From Tubiluchus corallicola (lineage: Eukaryota > Priapulida > Priapulimorpha > Priapulimorphida > Tubiluchidae): a stretch of DNA of 64,000 nucleotides. The notes below the pieces were generated by a model, which worked only from the letters and a program-made list of their open reading frames with translations, was not told the DNA's origin and made no database searches. This document shows positions 1 through 12,318 of the stretch, piece after piece (the stretch's first letter is position 1; the number at the start of each line of letters is the position of its first letter). The stretch spans positions 2,452,501 through 2,516,500 of the forward strand of contig JAQGDQ010000001.1 of the NCBI GenBank assembly GCA_030141605.1, written 5' to 3'. The position numbers and the translations under genes were made by a program.

Positions 1-69
1 TAAGATTTCCATATTATTTTTTCCTATTTATCACGTCCTAGAAGTATGTAACATATTATTATTATGTAG

Positions 70-1928
70 GAGCTGATGGCGTTTTGCAAGCGATGATATT
101 AAGCTTTGGTGGATTTCGCTACAGCAATCACGATTTGTGTTTCTTTACACATCCTAAAGACTTGCACAGAAACTATCATTTCAGGAGGATTTTGTATGGA
201 AATGGGACACACATAAACATAACAGGTATTTTCGACATCATTATAGTAATTTTACGATTAGTTCTAGGTGGACAGTTGTCCACACTTTCAACAATGCAGT
301 TACTTGAGTATTTGAATAATTCTGTTGCTTTTATTTCTGAACATGTGATAGTGCAAAATGCCTTTTCACTTATGTTTTCTGTATTCTTGTTTCTGCCTTA
401 CACACATTTTTGAATTCTCAAGCTCTTGCTCACTCGGTATGGTGAAAAATAGTCTAAGACTCTAAATGTAGTTTAGGTTTCTCAATTTGACTAACTGTAT
501 TTAGAGTTTCAATGGATGGAAATAAGTAATAATTCTCTGCTTGACAAAAGATTTGTAGGTAAGATCAACCTCATTGTGGTGGCTGAGTGTCCAACCTTAT
601 TGTGGAGTTTGGGAACTAGTTCTACTCTATTGATAGAGTACTAGATGGGTTGTATGAAGCAAATATTAGTTGCAAAAAAGATGCGAGTCAGTACATATTT
701 AATGCAAGCAAGCAATAAAGAAAAGCAACATTTAATGTAATTTCTAACATGCATTTTTTTATTTACAGTAATTGTTCGTGAGGAAGACAACAAAGCTGTG
801 CTTTATGTAGCTTTGGATAGAAAAGACAAATCTTTTTGGGGGTGTGATGCAGGCTGTATTGATGCTCCAGTTGAACTAGGGTAGGTGATTTTCCATACGT
901 TTTCTACTGCAATGTAGCTCTTTTTATAATATCACTCATTTATTAAAACTGCTTTTACAAATGCCACGCAGTTTTTAGCAAATTGTCATGGTGAAAGCCT
1001 ACAGTGGATTTGTTTCTACAATAAAACATTTGAATAATTTTGTCAAGTATCTTATTAGATGAGTAGAGTACATACAGTTATGAAATGTAGCGGTGGGACT
1101 GATTCATTGATTTAATGCATTACAACCAATTTGCGTTTGTATTTCCGATCGTTGATTATTTTTTCAGCTGCCGGTACAAATTGATTACATTTTCAACTTA
1201 TTTAATAAAATAGCCATAAAACTCATACAGCATAAATAGCCATCATTGTGCTGAAATCAAGTAATATGGCACTACTTTTGTGCAGTAACTTACCACGCTG
1301 GTTTTGCCAGTTAGATGCGAAGGGTTTTCTCATAAGTGTGTACGTGTACTTTTTAACTGGTTTTTGTGCGCTCCTGCTTTCTCATAAAATTAATTGTAGT
1401 CGATTATTGAATCAATTTTGTATATCAACTGAAGTTTTGTATATTTTATATTGTGAAACTGCACCCAATGTCCCACTACTATTGTATGTATTAGACTTGT
1501 TATTACTATAGTATGCGAGCATATGCAAAATGGCCATGTGCTAGTATTACCATAGGATTTGGCCCTAGTTTAGCAAATAAACCTGCGTTATAAGTAATAC
1601 GGTTTAATTTTTTTGCAGTGCACAGATGGTGCAGTTTCCAGTCAAGCTGACTGATCCTTTGACAGCTATATTGTATATTGCACCTGATAAGCAACACATA
1701 GAAGATTTGAAGCATGCTATTCACGTAAAAGAGATTGTCGAAGCTCCTGCACATGGACACCAGGTCATTGCTTTGCATAAGCATGGCCATCATCTTAGCG
1801 GACTCCCTGCTCTATTTTGGGCTTCCATAGCTTTTTTAATAATAATTTTTCACTTATTTTTATTTAAATTAATATACAATGAATACTGTGGCAGTCAGGA
1901 TAAATTCAGATCTAGGTATTACAGCTAA
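70..1928 (+). CDS. KIAA2013: KIAA2013 orthologue, C-terminal part (5' end outside window)
   Basis: Three consecutive coding exons fit without a break: 70-225, 769-880 and 1619-1928 (stop TAA 1926-1928), about 192 residues. The introns are GT..AG and the phases agree (split Gly, Val, Gly). Exon one reads [13 protein letters not shown], exon two carries the conserved [13 protein letters not shown] segment, and exon three ends in a hydrophobic stretch ([19 protein letters not shown]) followed by KLIYNEYC and a short tail. These match the C-terminal third of human KIAA2013, a roughly 630-residue single-pass membrane protein whose function I do not know. The hydrophobic stretch should be the membrane anchor, with the large N-terminal part luminal or extracellular and about 20 residues cytoplasmic. 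The remaining exons must lie upstream of base 1. No frameshift or stop is seen. The call rests on recalled family sequence. Confidence 0.92.
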
Positions 1929-2047
1929 CACTTGGGGACTGTCAATATGTAGTATAGGTGACATTGACTTTGTTGATTATTTTTGTATTGAAGCTATTAT
2001 CCTTTTTATGGCCTGCAATGGAAGTGTGCAGTGTTCATCAGGTCAAA

Positions 2048-2053
2048 AATAAA
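2048..2053 (+). terminator. AATAAA poly(A) signal, KIAA2013 orthologue
   Basis: This is an AATAAA about 120 bases after the KIAA2013 stop codon, on the same strand. It is the first such hexamer downstream and so a reasonable 3'-end signal. AATAAA is frequent by chance in DNA this AT-rich, so use of this copy is an inference. Confidence 0.4.
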
Positions 2054-2193
2054 GACGGCCGTCAAGATTTCCTTGAAGAATAATGTTAAACACCATCTTG
2101 GGTAGGGCTGACAGTCTGCCAGATATTTTACTATTCGGATTTCTCTTGCGCCTCTTCACTTCCAAATACTCGCATATGTATAAAAATTAGTGT

Positions 2194-2378
2194 GTTTTAC
2201 GACACACAGTCTACTCTCCAGTTGCTTTTAATAACATCAGTTGACATCCGTTTTGTAAGTACTGGTTTAGTGACACCTAGTTTAGTGATGATTTATTTTG
2301 ATGGCAATAAACTTTTACTACCACTCTTACAGTTTTCACTTACTAATGAAAATTTCATTTTAAATTTCAAACTTGCTT
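2194..2378. repeat. Dispersed repeat, copy 1 of 2
   Basis: This roughly 185-base segment is closely similar to 5759-5915 in the same orientation. Shared words include CAGTCTACTCT, GTAAGTACTGGTTTAGTGACA, GGCAATAAACTTT and TTTCATTTTAAATTT. The copies differ by small insertions and deletions, as expected of an old interspersed element. I cannot name the family, and no terminal inverted repeat or target duplication is evident. Confidence 0.6.
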
Positions 2379-3993
2379 TGTAGTATTACACGTACATATA
2401 TAAACTAGCTAGCAAGCGCCGAAAATGTACGTATCTTACAACTACATGCAGCTGCATAAGTTTGCCCTTCGTGGATAGCATTAATAGTTTTAAAAATTCC
2501 ATATGTGTTGTAAAACCCCTGCGTTGCTTTTCTTCCATAAACAACTGCATAAGTTGCTCATCAGATTTTGCGACATTAATTTAGACATGTTGTAATGTTT
2601 ATAAGAACAGTACTAGGGGCTGTCAGAAGAAAACGGATATGCTACATGGCTGCACGCTGAACGTACTTAGATAAACTCAAAATGTGTTCGTAACATGCAC
2701 TGGTAATAGTAACAATAATATTGTTTCACGTGCTTAGAACACCATCAAACAGTCTCTGAGCGTAGGCTGTTTAAACTTTTGTTTAGGCCAGCGAAAGTAA
2801 TGAAAGCATGATGTCAACTTCTGAGTTGGCAAGGATCTGGCACGTGATTAAACATCTTCGGCCAATTTCAGAGGTGTAGCTTCTTAGCCATGCCTAGTGT
2901 ATTGACCGGTTGCACCATCTTATGGGTGCAAACACTAAAAAACGATATTTTGTTATTTTAACATTCAGTAACGAATGAGAAGTGCTGCTTCAGCCCTCTA
3001 TTTTAGTAATGTAACATGAAATTGACTTTTCGCTCGGATTTGTTATAACCTAAGCAGTTGTTGTTGCATAGTTAGTCACATTTTCGGCAGCTGATGTGTA
3101 TAGCAAGTGTTGGACTCACTTTAGGTAAACTTACTTAGTCTCTCAAACCTTTTCAGGAGGAACTTGAATAAATGTTGTTTTAGATGTCAGAGAAACGTTT
3201 GGATTGGTTTAGTATTTCCTAAAAGGTGAACACTTCTCTTAGAACATTCCATCATAACTGACACAGCTTCTGGTGTGAATTAACAGAGACCTCTTAATTT
3301 ATGGCACTACTGAATTTTCTTGTATAACAGATGGTATAACTTAAGATTTTTACTGCCATGCGAGCAGTGTTACTATGTTTATGTACATATTAAACATTCC
3401 ATTCTGCAAATATTTACTGATCAGGTGCACTGCAACCCACCCACTAGTTTTTTTTTATATTATCTTTAGTTATGACAGTATTGGTAAAATACAAAAAACA
3501 TAATCATTTTTAATAATTAGGTGAATTAAGTAATTATTTGTCATTATCAAATGTAGATAACAGTAACGGTATGTATAATGTTTCTTGTTTTTTAATTCTG
3601 TGATATGTACAAAATCCTGGAACTAAACTCGGGCCAATGCAGTCTTTTAGTAGCATTTGTTAAAGTTCTAGCTGTTTAATTTTATTTGTAGAGGTGTAAT
3701 GTTTCTGTCTGTTGTTGTAGTGTTGTGTAATATTTTCTATTTGCTATTTACAAAATTTGCATTATCAGTGAAAATTTATACATTGTCCTACCATAGCGCT
3801 GTTTTGTTGGTAATTTTAATGGAATTTGCAAAGTACATTACTTGTGCAGATAGAGCAATGCTGCTGACATACATGGATATTTTTTTGTTTGGTATTCTTG
3901 TTTCATAGATATAAAGGTTTGCGCTTTCCATATTTGTTACAACTAGTCTTTATTTTATTAGCTTTTATCTAGATACTTATACATTGAGAAAAA

Positions 3994-4072
3994 ATAAAAA
4001 ATAAGGCTGACATCATCAACATAAGTTGTGCTATAAAAAATAAGGCTGACATCGTCAACATAAGTTGCGAGC
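3994..4072. repeat. 39-base tandem duplication
   Basis: The segment starting ATAAAAAATAAGGCTGACAT at 3994 recurs at 4033 with very few changes (ATCATC versus ATCGTC), giving two adjacent copies with a 39-base period. It is a recent local duplication in non-coding DNA. Confidence 0.8.
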
Positions 4073-4789
4073 TTTGCAGAATGCAACTTAGCATCCATTT
4101 TTCTATAATTAGCTGCCCAATAAAGTGATGTTGGTGGTACATCTATTATGAATATAGTTCACCAGTTACTAGGGCTGCTAGATTAGAAAATTAGAAATAT
4201 GGGACACTCTTACAATCTCTCTTTCTTTATATTACGATATATAAAATTATATAAATTTATACATGCCTACACTCCCAGACCAATATATTATGTAATTGTA
4301 GAGACATGAGTTAAAAACGTAAGGCTAAGGATTTTAATGGGTTGTGAGGAAAACAAAAGTAAAATCATTTGAAAATATTCATTCAATACCTGTGACAACA
4401 GAGAAATATTATTATAATTTAATACGAGCAATATAGATAATTAAAAGAAAGTCTGAGAAAGTGAAATCATTGGAGAATTCTTATTTAATAGAGGTAATAT
4501 AAAAATGTAAGGGAAAACAATTTTGAAAATTATTACCTAATATAAGCAATACAGAAAAGAAACTAAAAATTCATTTAGGCTGGAGAGCAAAGCTGTAACC
4601 ATAGAAAGTGAACAACTGGGCAGCAAATACATTAGTTTTGTGTAAATCTCTAGTAACAGTAGTTTCCCTGTTACATTTGGGTTATTTTCATCAAGAGAAT
4701 TTGAGAAAAAAGTATAATTACTTATAAGGATACAACTAAGAACCATAATAAAGTAGTAAAAATATTATTACGAAATAAAATTGACAAAA

Positions 4790-4880
4790 TATCGGACATT
4801 TGGACGTCCCCGAAGGGTCAAGTATTATCAAATATGGCACATGTCCTGTATATAATGGACGTCTGGCAACCCTACCTGTT
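4790..4880. repeat. Possible hAT-like transposon end fragment
   Basis: On the minus strand this reads TAGGGTTGCCAGACGTCC followed by a GTCC-rich stretch that ends in GGGGACGTCCAAATGTCC. The TAGGGTTGCC start and the internal GACGTCC repeats resemble ends of hAT-type elements known from many animals. Only one end is visible and no target duplication can be checked, so this is a guess at class. Confidence 0.3.
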
Positions 4881-5327
4881 ACTAGTGTAGCCATTTTCGA
4901 ATGACGGATTGTAATAATCATAATTACAATTATACAGCTACTGTACAAATCATAACAAACAACAGTGAGTTGCTCATTCAGCATCGCCACTGTGTGCACC
5001 AGTTGCAAAATAATTTTTATCTATCTCTGAGCAGTGTGGATTTAGAAAACCCCATAAATTATGCAGGTTTTTATTGCTGTTTTGTTTGGCATCAACTCAT
5101 AACTTGAATAACCTGCAAACCATAGTACGCGTTTATAGTCTTGCGAAACTTGCAGGGGATGCTAGGAGTAAGAGCTTAGAAAATAGTATGATTAGAAGGC
5201 TGGGATTGTTCCAGGGTCAAGAAACAAACCGAAAATTAGACAAACTGTTAGGCACACAATTGAACCATACTGACCAGGCATAGTCAAGTACACTGGCTAA
5301 TTAAACATGATTATCATTAACCCCATA

Positions 5328-5450
5328 TCAGGCCAAGCATAGTCAATTGATAAACATGTCATGCACACAAGTTTTGATCTCAGTTCATTCAGTATGCCAA
5401 GTGATAAACATAGTTATGGATAAGGTTTGGATCTGAATTCATTCAATCTT
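5328..5450. repeat. Two imperfect copies of a 60-base unit
   Basis: Two neighbouring stretches share the order GCCAAG...GATAAACAT...GGTTTGGATCT or GTTTTGATCT...TTCATTCA. They look like a diverged tandem duplication just beyond the RPL32 3' end. The similarity is imperfect. Confidence 0.4.
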
Positions 5451-5551
5451 GTTAAGATAGGATTTTAAACTAAATGATTATAGTGTCTTGCTTCTGGCGT
5501 TGCACTTGTATGACTCATACACAAATCAACAAGAAATAAGTTTATCAACAA

Positions 5552-5557
5552 TTTATT
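5552..5557 (-). terminator. AATAAA poly(A) signal of RPL32
   Basis: On the minus strand AATAAA lies 18 bases past the RPL32 stop codon. Very short 3' UTRs are usual for ribosomal protein mRNAs, so this is a good candidate for the functional signal. Confidence 0.65.
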
Positions 5558-5575
5558 TTCTCTATAATACATAAA

Positions 5576-7553
5576 TTACTCATTTTCTTCAGAGCGTAAT
5601 CGAGCGTTAGGATTGGTCACTTTGATAGCAAGCTGAGCAGCACGCTCCACGATCGTTTTGCGTTTTCGTGCTGATACACTGTGTGCAATCTCAGCACAAT
5701 AATGCTTATTCTGCATTAGCAAAACTTCCAGCTCCTATTAAAAAAAATTTAAACGCAATTTTATGACATACAGTCTACTCTTCAAATAACACAATTGACA
5801 AATGTTGTGTAAGTACTGGTTTAGTGACAATTTATTTTAATGGCAATAAACTTTACTACCAACTACATTTTTTCACTTACTAAGGAAAGTTTCATTTTAA
5901 ATTTTGAGCTTTATTTAAAACACTGAACATTGTTTTCATCGTTAAGCCATTTTCTAAAACCTGAAGCTTATTCCTGAATGAATTCTTAATTTACTACGCA
6001 TGGTGTAGTTTAAAGGCAAGAAAAGGGGGCAACTGAAGTAGGTTCCAGAAAAATCGCCTTAAAAAATTATATTACTTTACAGCAATTTTATGCACGTATC
6101 GTATGCGTGTTGAAAGGAATTTCCGTTTGCTTTCATTTTAAATCTCCCGCAATACTGTTCCGACGGTGCCATTACATGACGTCACTAAAATACGTAAATT
6201 AGGGAAAGAAAAGGCAATGTTAAATTATGACCCATTATGACCTTTCCGTGCAAATCTATATTACTCAGCATTTCACTTACCAGCTGGAAACACTTATGTA
6301 ACTAGACTAATCATTTAAAATGTTTGTGCCAGTTGGTAAAATGTCACCGACTCGCCCTCCAGGGTGCGCCACTCACTAGCGAAAAATGTATTTTTAATCT
6401 TATTGACAAGATACAGTAATTTAAAATTTCACTTAATTAGCAACATGTATGCTACGGATGCTCTGATTATTTTTTCAAACTTTACTCAATGTTATCAAAA
6501 CTTGTTTCAAAGGACCTACCATTAAAATGGCTGCGCCTAACGGTCATTGTGGGAGTTTAAATGAACACGTATTATACAGCGTTACGGCCGATGCAAGCCA
6601 TGCATACGAAAAGGTAGTATGTAAGTGGTATAAAATTTTGAGACGAATTTTTTAAGCTTTATGTAAGCGGAGAGTTTGCTTGTGCTTTAGCAAAACAGTT
6701 TGCACTGATAATAGTTTGTCCTTTTAACTCAGAATACACGACATTCTTTACTATTTTTAACTATTTATCACACAGTCATTTTTGACTTGCACATTAAACA
6801 AAACACGAAAGCTTTTCACTTTTATAGAAATCAGTACAATAAATTTGTTGACATACAATGGCTACAATAATAATTTGCATATAAGCTTACCCGAATGTTG
6901 TGAACAAGAAATTTTCGGAAGCCATCAGGAAGCATGTGTCGTGTTTTCTTTGCACTGCCATAACCAATATTCGGCATCAAGTATTGACCTTTAAACCTAC
7001 GCCGCACTCTGTTGTCTATACCCTTGGGTTTGCGCCAGTTTGGCTGAAATTTTAAAAACATTAGTAAGCTCTTATTTTACGAAAAAATATTTATTCGGAA
7101 ACAAAAGCATTAAGCAAATGCTCTTGAAGTCTTAACAGAAAGCTCTAACACAGCCTTGGCTTTCAAATTTAAAGCTAAAAGACAAGCACGTTTTATGTGA
7201 CCACACTGCAATAGTAGAATCAAACCAAACTTTGCCTGTATGACAAATTGTAGTACCACAATCCAAAATGTGAAGCTCTATCATTTTTTTCAAAAATGTA
7301 ATGATCAGAACAGCTAAAACAAGCACATATAGTAACACAGTATTAGTACTATTAGTAGTCAATATAGAATTTTGATGTCTAATTTACGAATTGTCCTTTT
7401 GAAGAAGATTATCTAGACTCATAAATCATTTTTAATTCAAAGTTGCCTTTCACTTACCTTAACTTTACCATAGCGATCCGACTGATGACGTATAAACTTC
7501 TTTCGTCGTTTTTTCACAATCTTCGGTCTTGTAAGAGGTGTTAACTGACCCAT
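5576..7553 (-). CDS. RPL32: Ribosomal protein eL32 (large subunit)
   Basis: There are three coding exons on the minus strand: 7553-7458 (32 codons), 7043-6891 (51 codons) and 5734-5576 (52 codons plus TAA). Both introns are GT..AG and phase 0. They join to a 135-residue protein, the same length as human eL32. Diagnostic stretches are [57 protein letters not shown] and the C-terminal RLRSEENE. The protein is a core component of the cytosolic 60S ribosomal subunit, and its high basic content fits rRNA binding. The N-terminus MGQLTPL is slightly unlike vertebrate MAALRPL. The ATG at 7553-7551 is chosen because it gives the family length. The 1.16-kb second intron contains a dispersed repeat at 5759-5915. 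A transposon relic ends 78 bases upstream of the ATG, so the promoter is either very compact or partly inside it. I looked for intronic snoRNAs and saw none I could support. Confidence 0.98.
5759..5915. repeat. Dispersed repeat, copy 2 of 2 (RPL32 intron 2)
   Basis: This is similar to 2194-2378 in the same orientation and slightly shorter. It begins 25 bases outside RPL32 exon 3, so on the transcribed strand it sits close to the 3' splice site of intron 2 without touching it. Confidence 0.6.
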
Positions 7554-7630
7554 TTTACTTAAGAATTGCAATCTAATGGTAAATTCAACATAAATTAAAT
7601 GTATAATGTAAAATGCTTATTTACCTAATA

Positions 7631-8458
7631 CAGTAGTCGCCGCTTAACAGATTCATGGTTAATAGACTTAATCGTTTAATTGACTCAAAAATGCCTGGAA
7701 CAGGCCGCTTCTATTCCAATATACATAACAACTATCTTTAATTGACTCAAATAACGTCGCTTAATTGACTCAATATTTTTCCTTCACATACTTAAAATAA
7801 GACATTTGTATGTGCCCACACAGCCTTTCCTACTTTTATGCATTCTTTACTTCCCCTTTGTGCACTATGTATACGGAAACAATAGTGTAATTTTGTAAAC
7901 AGGTATGTTTATCATGCGCTAATATGCTAGCGTAGCGGTTTTGCTTTTGATCTGTTACCCGCTCGCCCACTGCAATTAACCTCGTTACCCAAAGAAATTC
8001 TGGAAGCTAAACATTTAATCACTTGCCTAGTGGTTTCCTTTTGATGCTCTGGTTGTATATCACGCTTTCAGGCTTAATGAGTTAATAGTCAAAGATGCAG
8101 GTACAGTACATTTACTGGGCATGTCTAGAGCAATGTAAGTGAGCAGACAATTCAGGACTGTTTTAGTCATGCCCACTCCAGACTTGTCTGATTTAGAAAA
8201 GTATACTTTTTAATTTGTTGTTAATTCACATATATAAATTAATATTTTAAAATATTTTTTTTCCTAATTTTTAATTGCACAAAGGAATTTAGGCATTACT
8301 TCATTTCTAAAATTGATTAAAAGCCTTTTCAGTGCAAAGTAAGCTGATGACTTATACATCTATAGCAGTAATACTACACCCATTGGTTAATAGGTTCAAT
8401 TGGTTAATTGGGTCAAAACAAGTGGTCCCAAAGTGAGTCTATTAAGCGGCGACTACTG
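7631..8458. mobile_element. pogo/Tc1-mariner-type non-autonomous element (family 1, copy 1)
   Basis: The 828-base element is flanked by TA on both sides. Its ends form an inverted repeat of roughly 20-27 bases: the left starts CAGTAGTCGCCGCTTAA, the right reads TTAAGCGGCGACTACTG. TA target sites and CAGT-start termini are typical of pogo/Tigger-like Tc1-mariner transposons. No transposase reading frame survives. It is about 80% or more alike with the element at 59320-60162, including GCCTGGAAC.GGCCGCTTCT near the left end and GATTTAGAAAAGTATA near the right. It lies 78 bases upstream of the RPL32 start codon. Superfamily assignment is by terminus and target site only. Confidence 0.85.
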
Positions 8459-8960
8459 TATAAGAACCACTTACACATCATACATGCAAGTTCCCACAAT
8501 GCATATGATCGTACAAACATTATGCATGAAACTTCTAACATCACGCCTGTAGCCCGAATTCATCAAGCAAACTCATAAAAACATTCTAGTTTTGCTGGGT
8601 GCTACATTTGAAAAATATGTTATTATAGGGTAAATGCATAAGGTTAAAGAATGACCAGTGGTTGTGGTGTGTTCATGATTGCAAACTTAAACAATACTAG
8701 GTCTTCGTTATAAAATGGATGGGTGATTGAAGGAAAACTGCTTCATCCATGCCCATGTATATCCAACTATGGCTGAAAGCCTGAAACATTTTTGTCATTT
8801 AAGGTTTGTATCTCAGAAGATTGACCTTGACTGTTTGATAACAAACTAATAAAAACATGCACACAAATTAGAACCCTCTTCCCTGTTATGAGTTTCAACT
8901 TGCACAAGAAAAAATATGCAGAGGGTTACTGTATAACAAAAGACCCTCAAATGCGACTAA

Positions 8961-9309
8961 TCAAGTGCCGGTTTCGGGAAAACGCACTTCCTTACCCGAG
9001 CCATCAACACGGGTCCTTACTAATATTTTGACATGGCACCAATCAAGAGTTATATCGTAAAGGCAATTCTCGGCCCTTGTAAAAGGCACCAGAATTTGAA
9101 CTTTCAAAAGTTGGCAGTTTATGAATAATAAACAGTTACAGTTCACAAAATTGCGAAATAAATTTGATAATACAGATACATGCGTCGCCTAATAATAATT
9201 CCTTTAGTTATGATTACTGTTTTATCACAGCTGTTAAACAGATTGAAAAATTAAATTTTTGCGAGGCACACTTACCTGGCATAATAACAAGAAGAGGAAT
9301 TTGTGCCAT
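8961..9309 (-). CDS. Possible small two-exon gene, function unknown
   Basis: On the minus strand an ATG at 9309-9307 opens MAQIPLLVIMP and runs into a good donor (exon end 9276, GTAAGTG). An exon at 9100-8961 can be joined in frame after an AG at 9102-9101. The result is a 57-residue reading frame containing LYDITLDWCHVKILVRTRV and ending in TGA. The intron would be 175 bases. I recognise no family. The exon has better codon texture than the surrounding DNA, but no homology supports it and the 3' splice site is weak. It could equally be a chance ORF next to a fortuitous donor. Confidence 0.18.
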
Positions 9310-12124
9310 CTATCGCCAACTGTTTAAAAGTTTGCAAGCACGATTCGGGTTCAAAGTTGTTTATTTGTGTCTCTTGGCTCTAGTGATTTTTGACCCCGTT
9401 CAAGTGTTCATCCGGCTGTCTGAATGTACAATAAACTAAAATAGACAAAAAAGGTTATAATAAATAAAATAATAAAAAATGGAGTTAAATTGGTAGTAAT
9501 TAGTAAGCAATCCGTAATACGCAGTTATAATAATAATAAATCGCGCAGCAATATGAAATTCACAGAACCTTTGGCAGCGCGAACCTTTTTCATATTATGT
9601 TCGTTGTCAGATGGCAGCACAGTGCAGTAGCTCTTTGTCCTTAACGAACAAGCAGTTTTCGCGAATAAACCTATTTTTTTCGCATTTATACTATGAATGA
9701 ACACATTATACTGATTGTCTTGGAGATGAATTTACTGTTATATATATATAATTTATTTATAAATAAATATTCATTTACTAGTATTGTGATAAAGCTTCTG
9801 GAGTGCTCTGAAGTGAACTTGGTTTCCATAATAATAATATCCACACAATTATGATATTGTTAAAATGTCAATTAAAAAGTGCTAGCACTGATGGTGAATG
9901 AAACCAATAATAATAAGCAGTGTGGTATAGAAATGTGGTACCCTAATAAAAAACCAGATCATTATAAGCCAAGACATTTAGCACATTGAGAACGTCTGTC
10001 AGAGAAATAAAAATACATGATACTGATAGTAATTTCAATGTTTATTTACATGTTAAAATAATTAGTTAACATTAAAACTGCTACAAGTACATGATGGACA
10101 ACCCTGGAAACTAGATGTATTCGTATTAATAATAAAGACGTTCATAAATTTATGCGAACGAAACTTAGAAGGAAGCACTTTGCATAGGGTAACAACAGTT
10201 TCACACGATTAATGAAATTACAAATGCATGGTACAGATGAATAAAAATGGTTGCATTTTACATAGTAATGTGAAATAATTTAACAGAAAGTAAAATTTTT
10301 TCTTTCAACAACAATAAATTTTGATTCAAGTATTTACTCATGTGGGACATGGACACAATACCAGTGAGATTTTGCACCTAGTTTGTTGCCAAAATTAACT
10401 ATACTGTTTCTGACATGCACTATGTGGACTGGTGACCAACTATGACAAAATCTGGCAGCTTTAGATAGAATACCCATCATGCAGAGGTGCTTCTTGATCT
10501 TAACCACCTGGGGTTCACATACCAATGTATGTGAATTGGGAATAGTGACAATCTTTTAGCTTGAACACCCATCTCTTAATTAACAGGGGGGTGAAAAATT
10601 ATCTGTTTGATGTAGAACGCAAACTCATTAACTTGTAGCCTGAAGAAAAATTTGATTAACAAAGCTTCTACAAGTTTTCCAACAAACTGTATGGGAGTAA
10701 AAACCTATCCTTTTTGCAAAAAGAAATTAAGTTAAAAAACAAAATTGCAATATATAAATAATAATGACAACGATATTGCTTTGTAACTAAGAAACACTAA
10801 ACATCCGTAAAGAAAATGTCATCATATAATAAGCAGTACAATTAATATTTAACATAAATATAGTATGTACAAAAATTAATAATTATAACACGTATATAAA
10901 CGAATATATAAAAAATCACAGGCACAGCATCTTCAAGCTACAGAGATAATAACTCACAAAGCCTGGATAAAAACCTTGTGAATACTATGCTAGCATGTAG
11001 TAGCTCTTCATTTTGTTATTTCATCTCAAAGTGACCACATTTAACATTAACCCAAAGAAAGGAATTGCACCATGAATTAATAAGGTAGTTAACGTTACTG
11101 AAATTTTGGTAACATTAACAAAAGAACATTTTAGAAAAAACTGTATTTTGTCATATGCCTGATTTTGGCAAGTAACATAATGCAGAGTCGGTAGCTGCAT
11201 TCTTCTGACACAGAAGATCAAAACAGTGCCATACGAATTATGAACACAAGACGTACAGCTAAAGAAACACTCTACAAACAGGTTGACCACATGTGGACAT
11301 TTATAAAGCAATGTTACAAATTTGCACAAAAGAAGGCATTTGTAAGCAGATTAATCACAGATAAAATAAGCCACTTTCTACTTGTCATAAGAAAATTACA
11401 ATCAGCAGATCTTTATTCATTGTCAGCAATGTTGTAATGCAAGTGCCATTACGAGAATTATAAATACAACAAAAAGAAAACCTGAAAGTGCGACTAGCGT
11501 ACAAGTGCATTGATATCTTCAAAAAAGTATTTCTAGCAATTTTGCCTTTACAGTTACTGAATTTACAAATGGAACATTCAATTTGCCCTGGAAATTTGCT
11601 TGAGAGAAATAGGAAAGCATGCAGTTCATACAAAAATAGTTAAGTCTAATTAAAAGGTTGTAATGGCCATTTTAGTACTACTACAATACTCAGTATAAAA
11701 ATAATTGACAAAAGCTTGCCTATTTTGAATTTGTAACTACTACCACATATAAGAGCAACCTAACTTTCAGTCCTTTTCACATATTCTAGAATTCATGAAA
11801 CTTGTAATATACACACAACAGCTCAAATTATTTCCTACTAATTATATGACTGCCATCTAATGTCGATAAAACAATACAAGAAAATTTTGGCATAGAAAAT
11901 GTGTTTTTGCGAAGTCTGAAACCCAAAAATTGTAGAATCTTTTTTCTTTACATTGTTGATGAAGCTGTAGACGGTTACTGTAGGTGGTAAAAATCGTACT
12001 CTGCAAACAAGTGGAACTAATATCACTTGTCACCACATACATCCGCATTCAGGCTTGTTGTACACCTTAGTAGTGAAAAGCAGGCAATTAAGAAGTAGAA
12101 GAAAAAACAACACCACAAAGCACA
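9310..12124. other. Stretch without identified gene between RPL32 and OSBPL2 orthologues
   Basis: This AT-rich DNA lies 3' of the OSBPL2-like gene and may include part of its 3' UTR. ORFs of 60-100 codons are present on both strands (for example - 10525-10334, - 11329-11021) but none has recognisable domains. No clear transposon ends were seen. Confidence 0.5.
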
Positions 12125-12130
12125 TTTATT
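12125..12130 (-). terminator. AATAAA poly(A) signal, OSBPL2-like gene
   Basis: On the minus strand AATAAA occurs about 190 bases past the OSBPL2-like stop codon. It is the nearest clear hexamer I noticed on the correct strand; actual use is inferred. Confidence 0.4.
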
Positions 12131-12318
12131 GGCCTTTGATATGCATTCACTTCGTTTGGTAGTCTAGAATTATAACGCTACTTGATTTCATTAGAAGCAT
12201 GTGAAAATACTGTAAATGGTTGGCAAAAACTTCAGTGGCACTTACAGAGTCTGGCACTGTTACCTAAACAATGTAAATATTTACACGGTTTTTTTACACT
12301 TGCATAGAAACTGAATAA

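Larger units (their letters stand above)
1929..5550. other. Intergenic region between KIAA2013 and RPL32 orthologues
   Basis: No exon with convincing protein similarity was found. The two flanking genes converge here, so this holds both 3' ends. It contains the repeat at 2194-2378, a 39-base direct duplication near 3994-4072, a possible transposon end near 4790-4880 and two imperfect 60-base copies near 5328-5450. Several 60-90 codon ORFs have no recognisable content. Confidence 0.6.

Noticed and set aside
1506-1793. 95-codon minus-strand ORF opposite KIAA2013 exon 3
   Set aside because: It is the antisense shadow of a well-supported exon.
5735-7457. Possible snoRNA in RPL32 introns
   Set aside because: Ribosomal protein introns often host snoRNAs, but I could not find a convincing paired C and D box or an H/ACA fold here.
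10334-10525. Minus-strand 63-codon ORF with VHIVHVRNSIVNFG
   Set aside because: No domain, no splice partner in phase, and it lies where the OSBPL2 3' UTR may extend.
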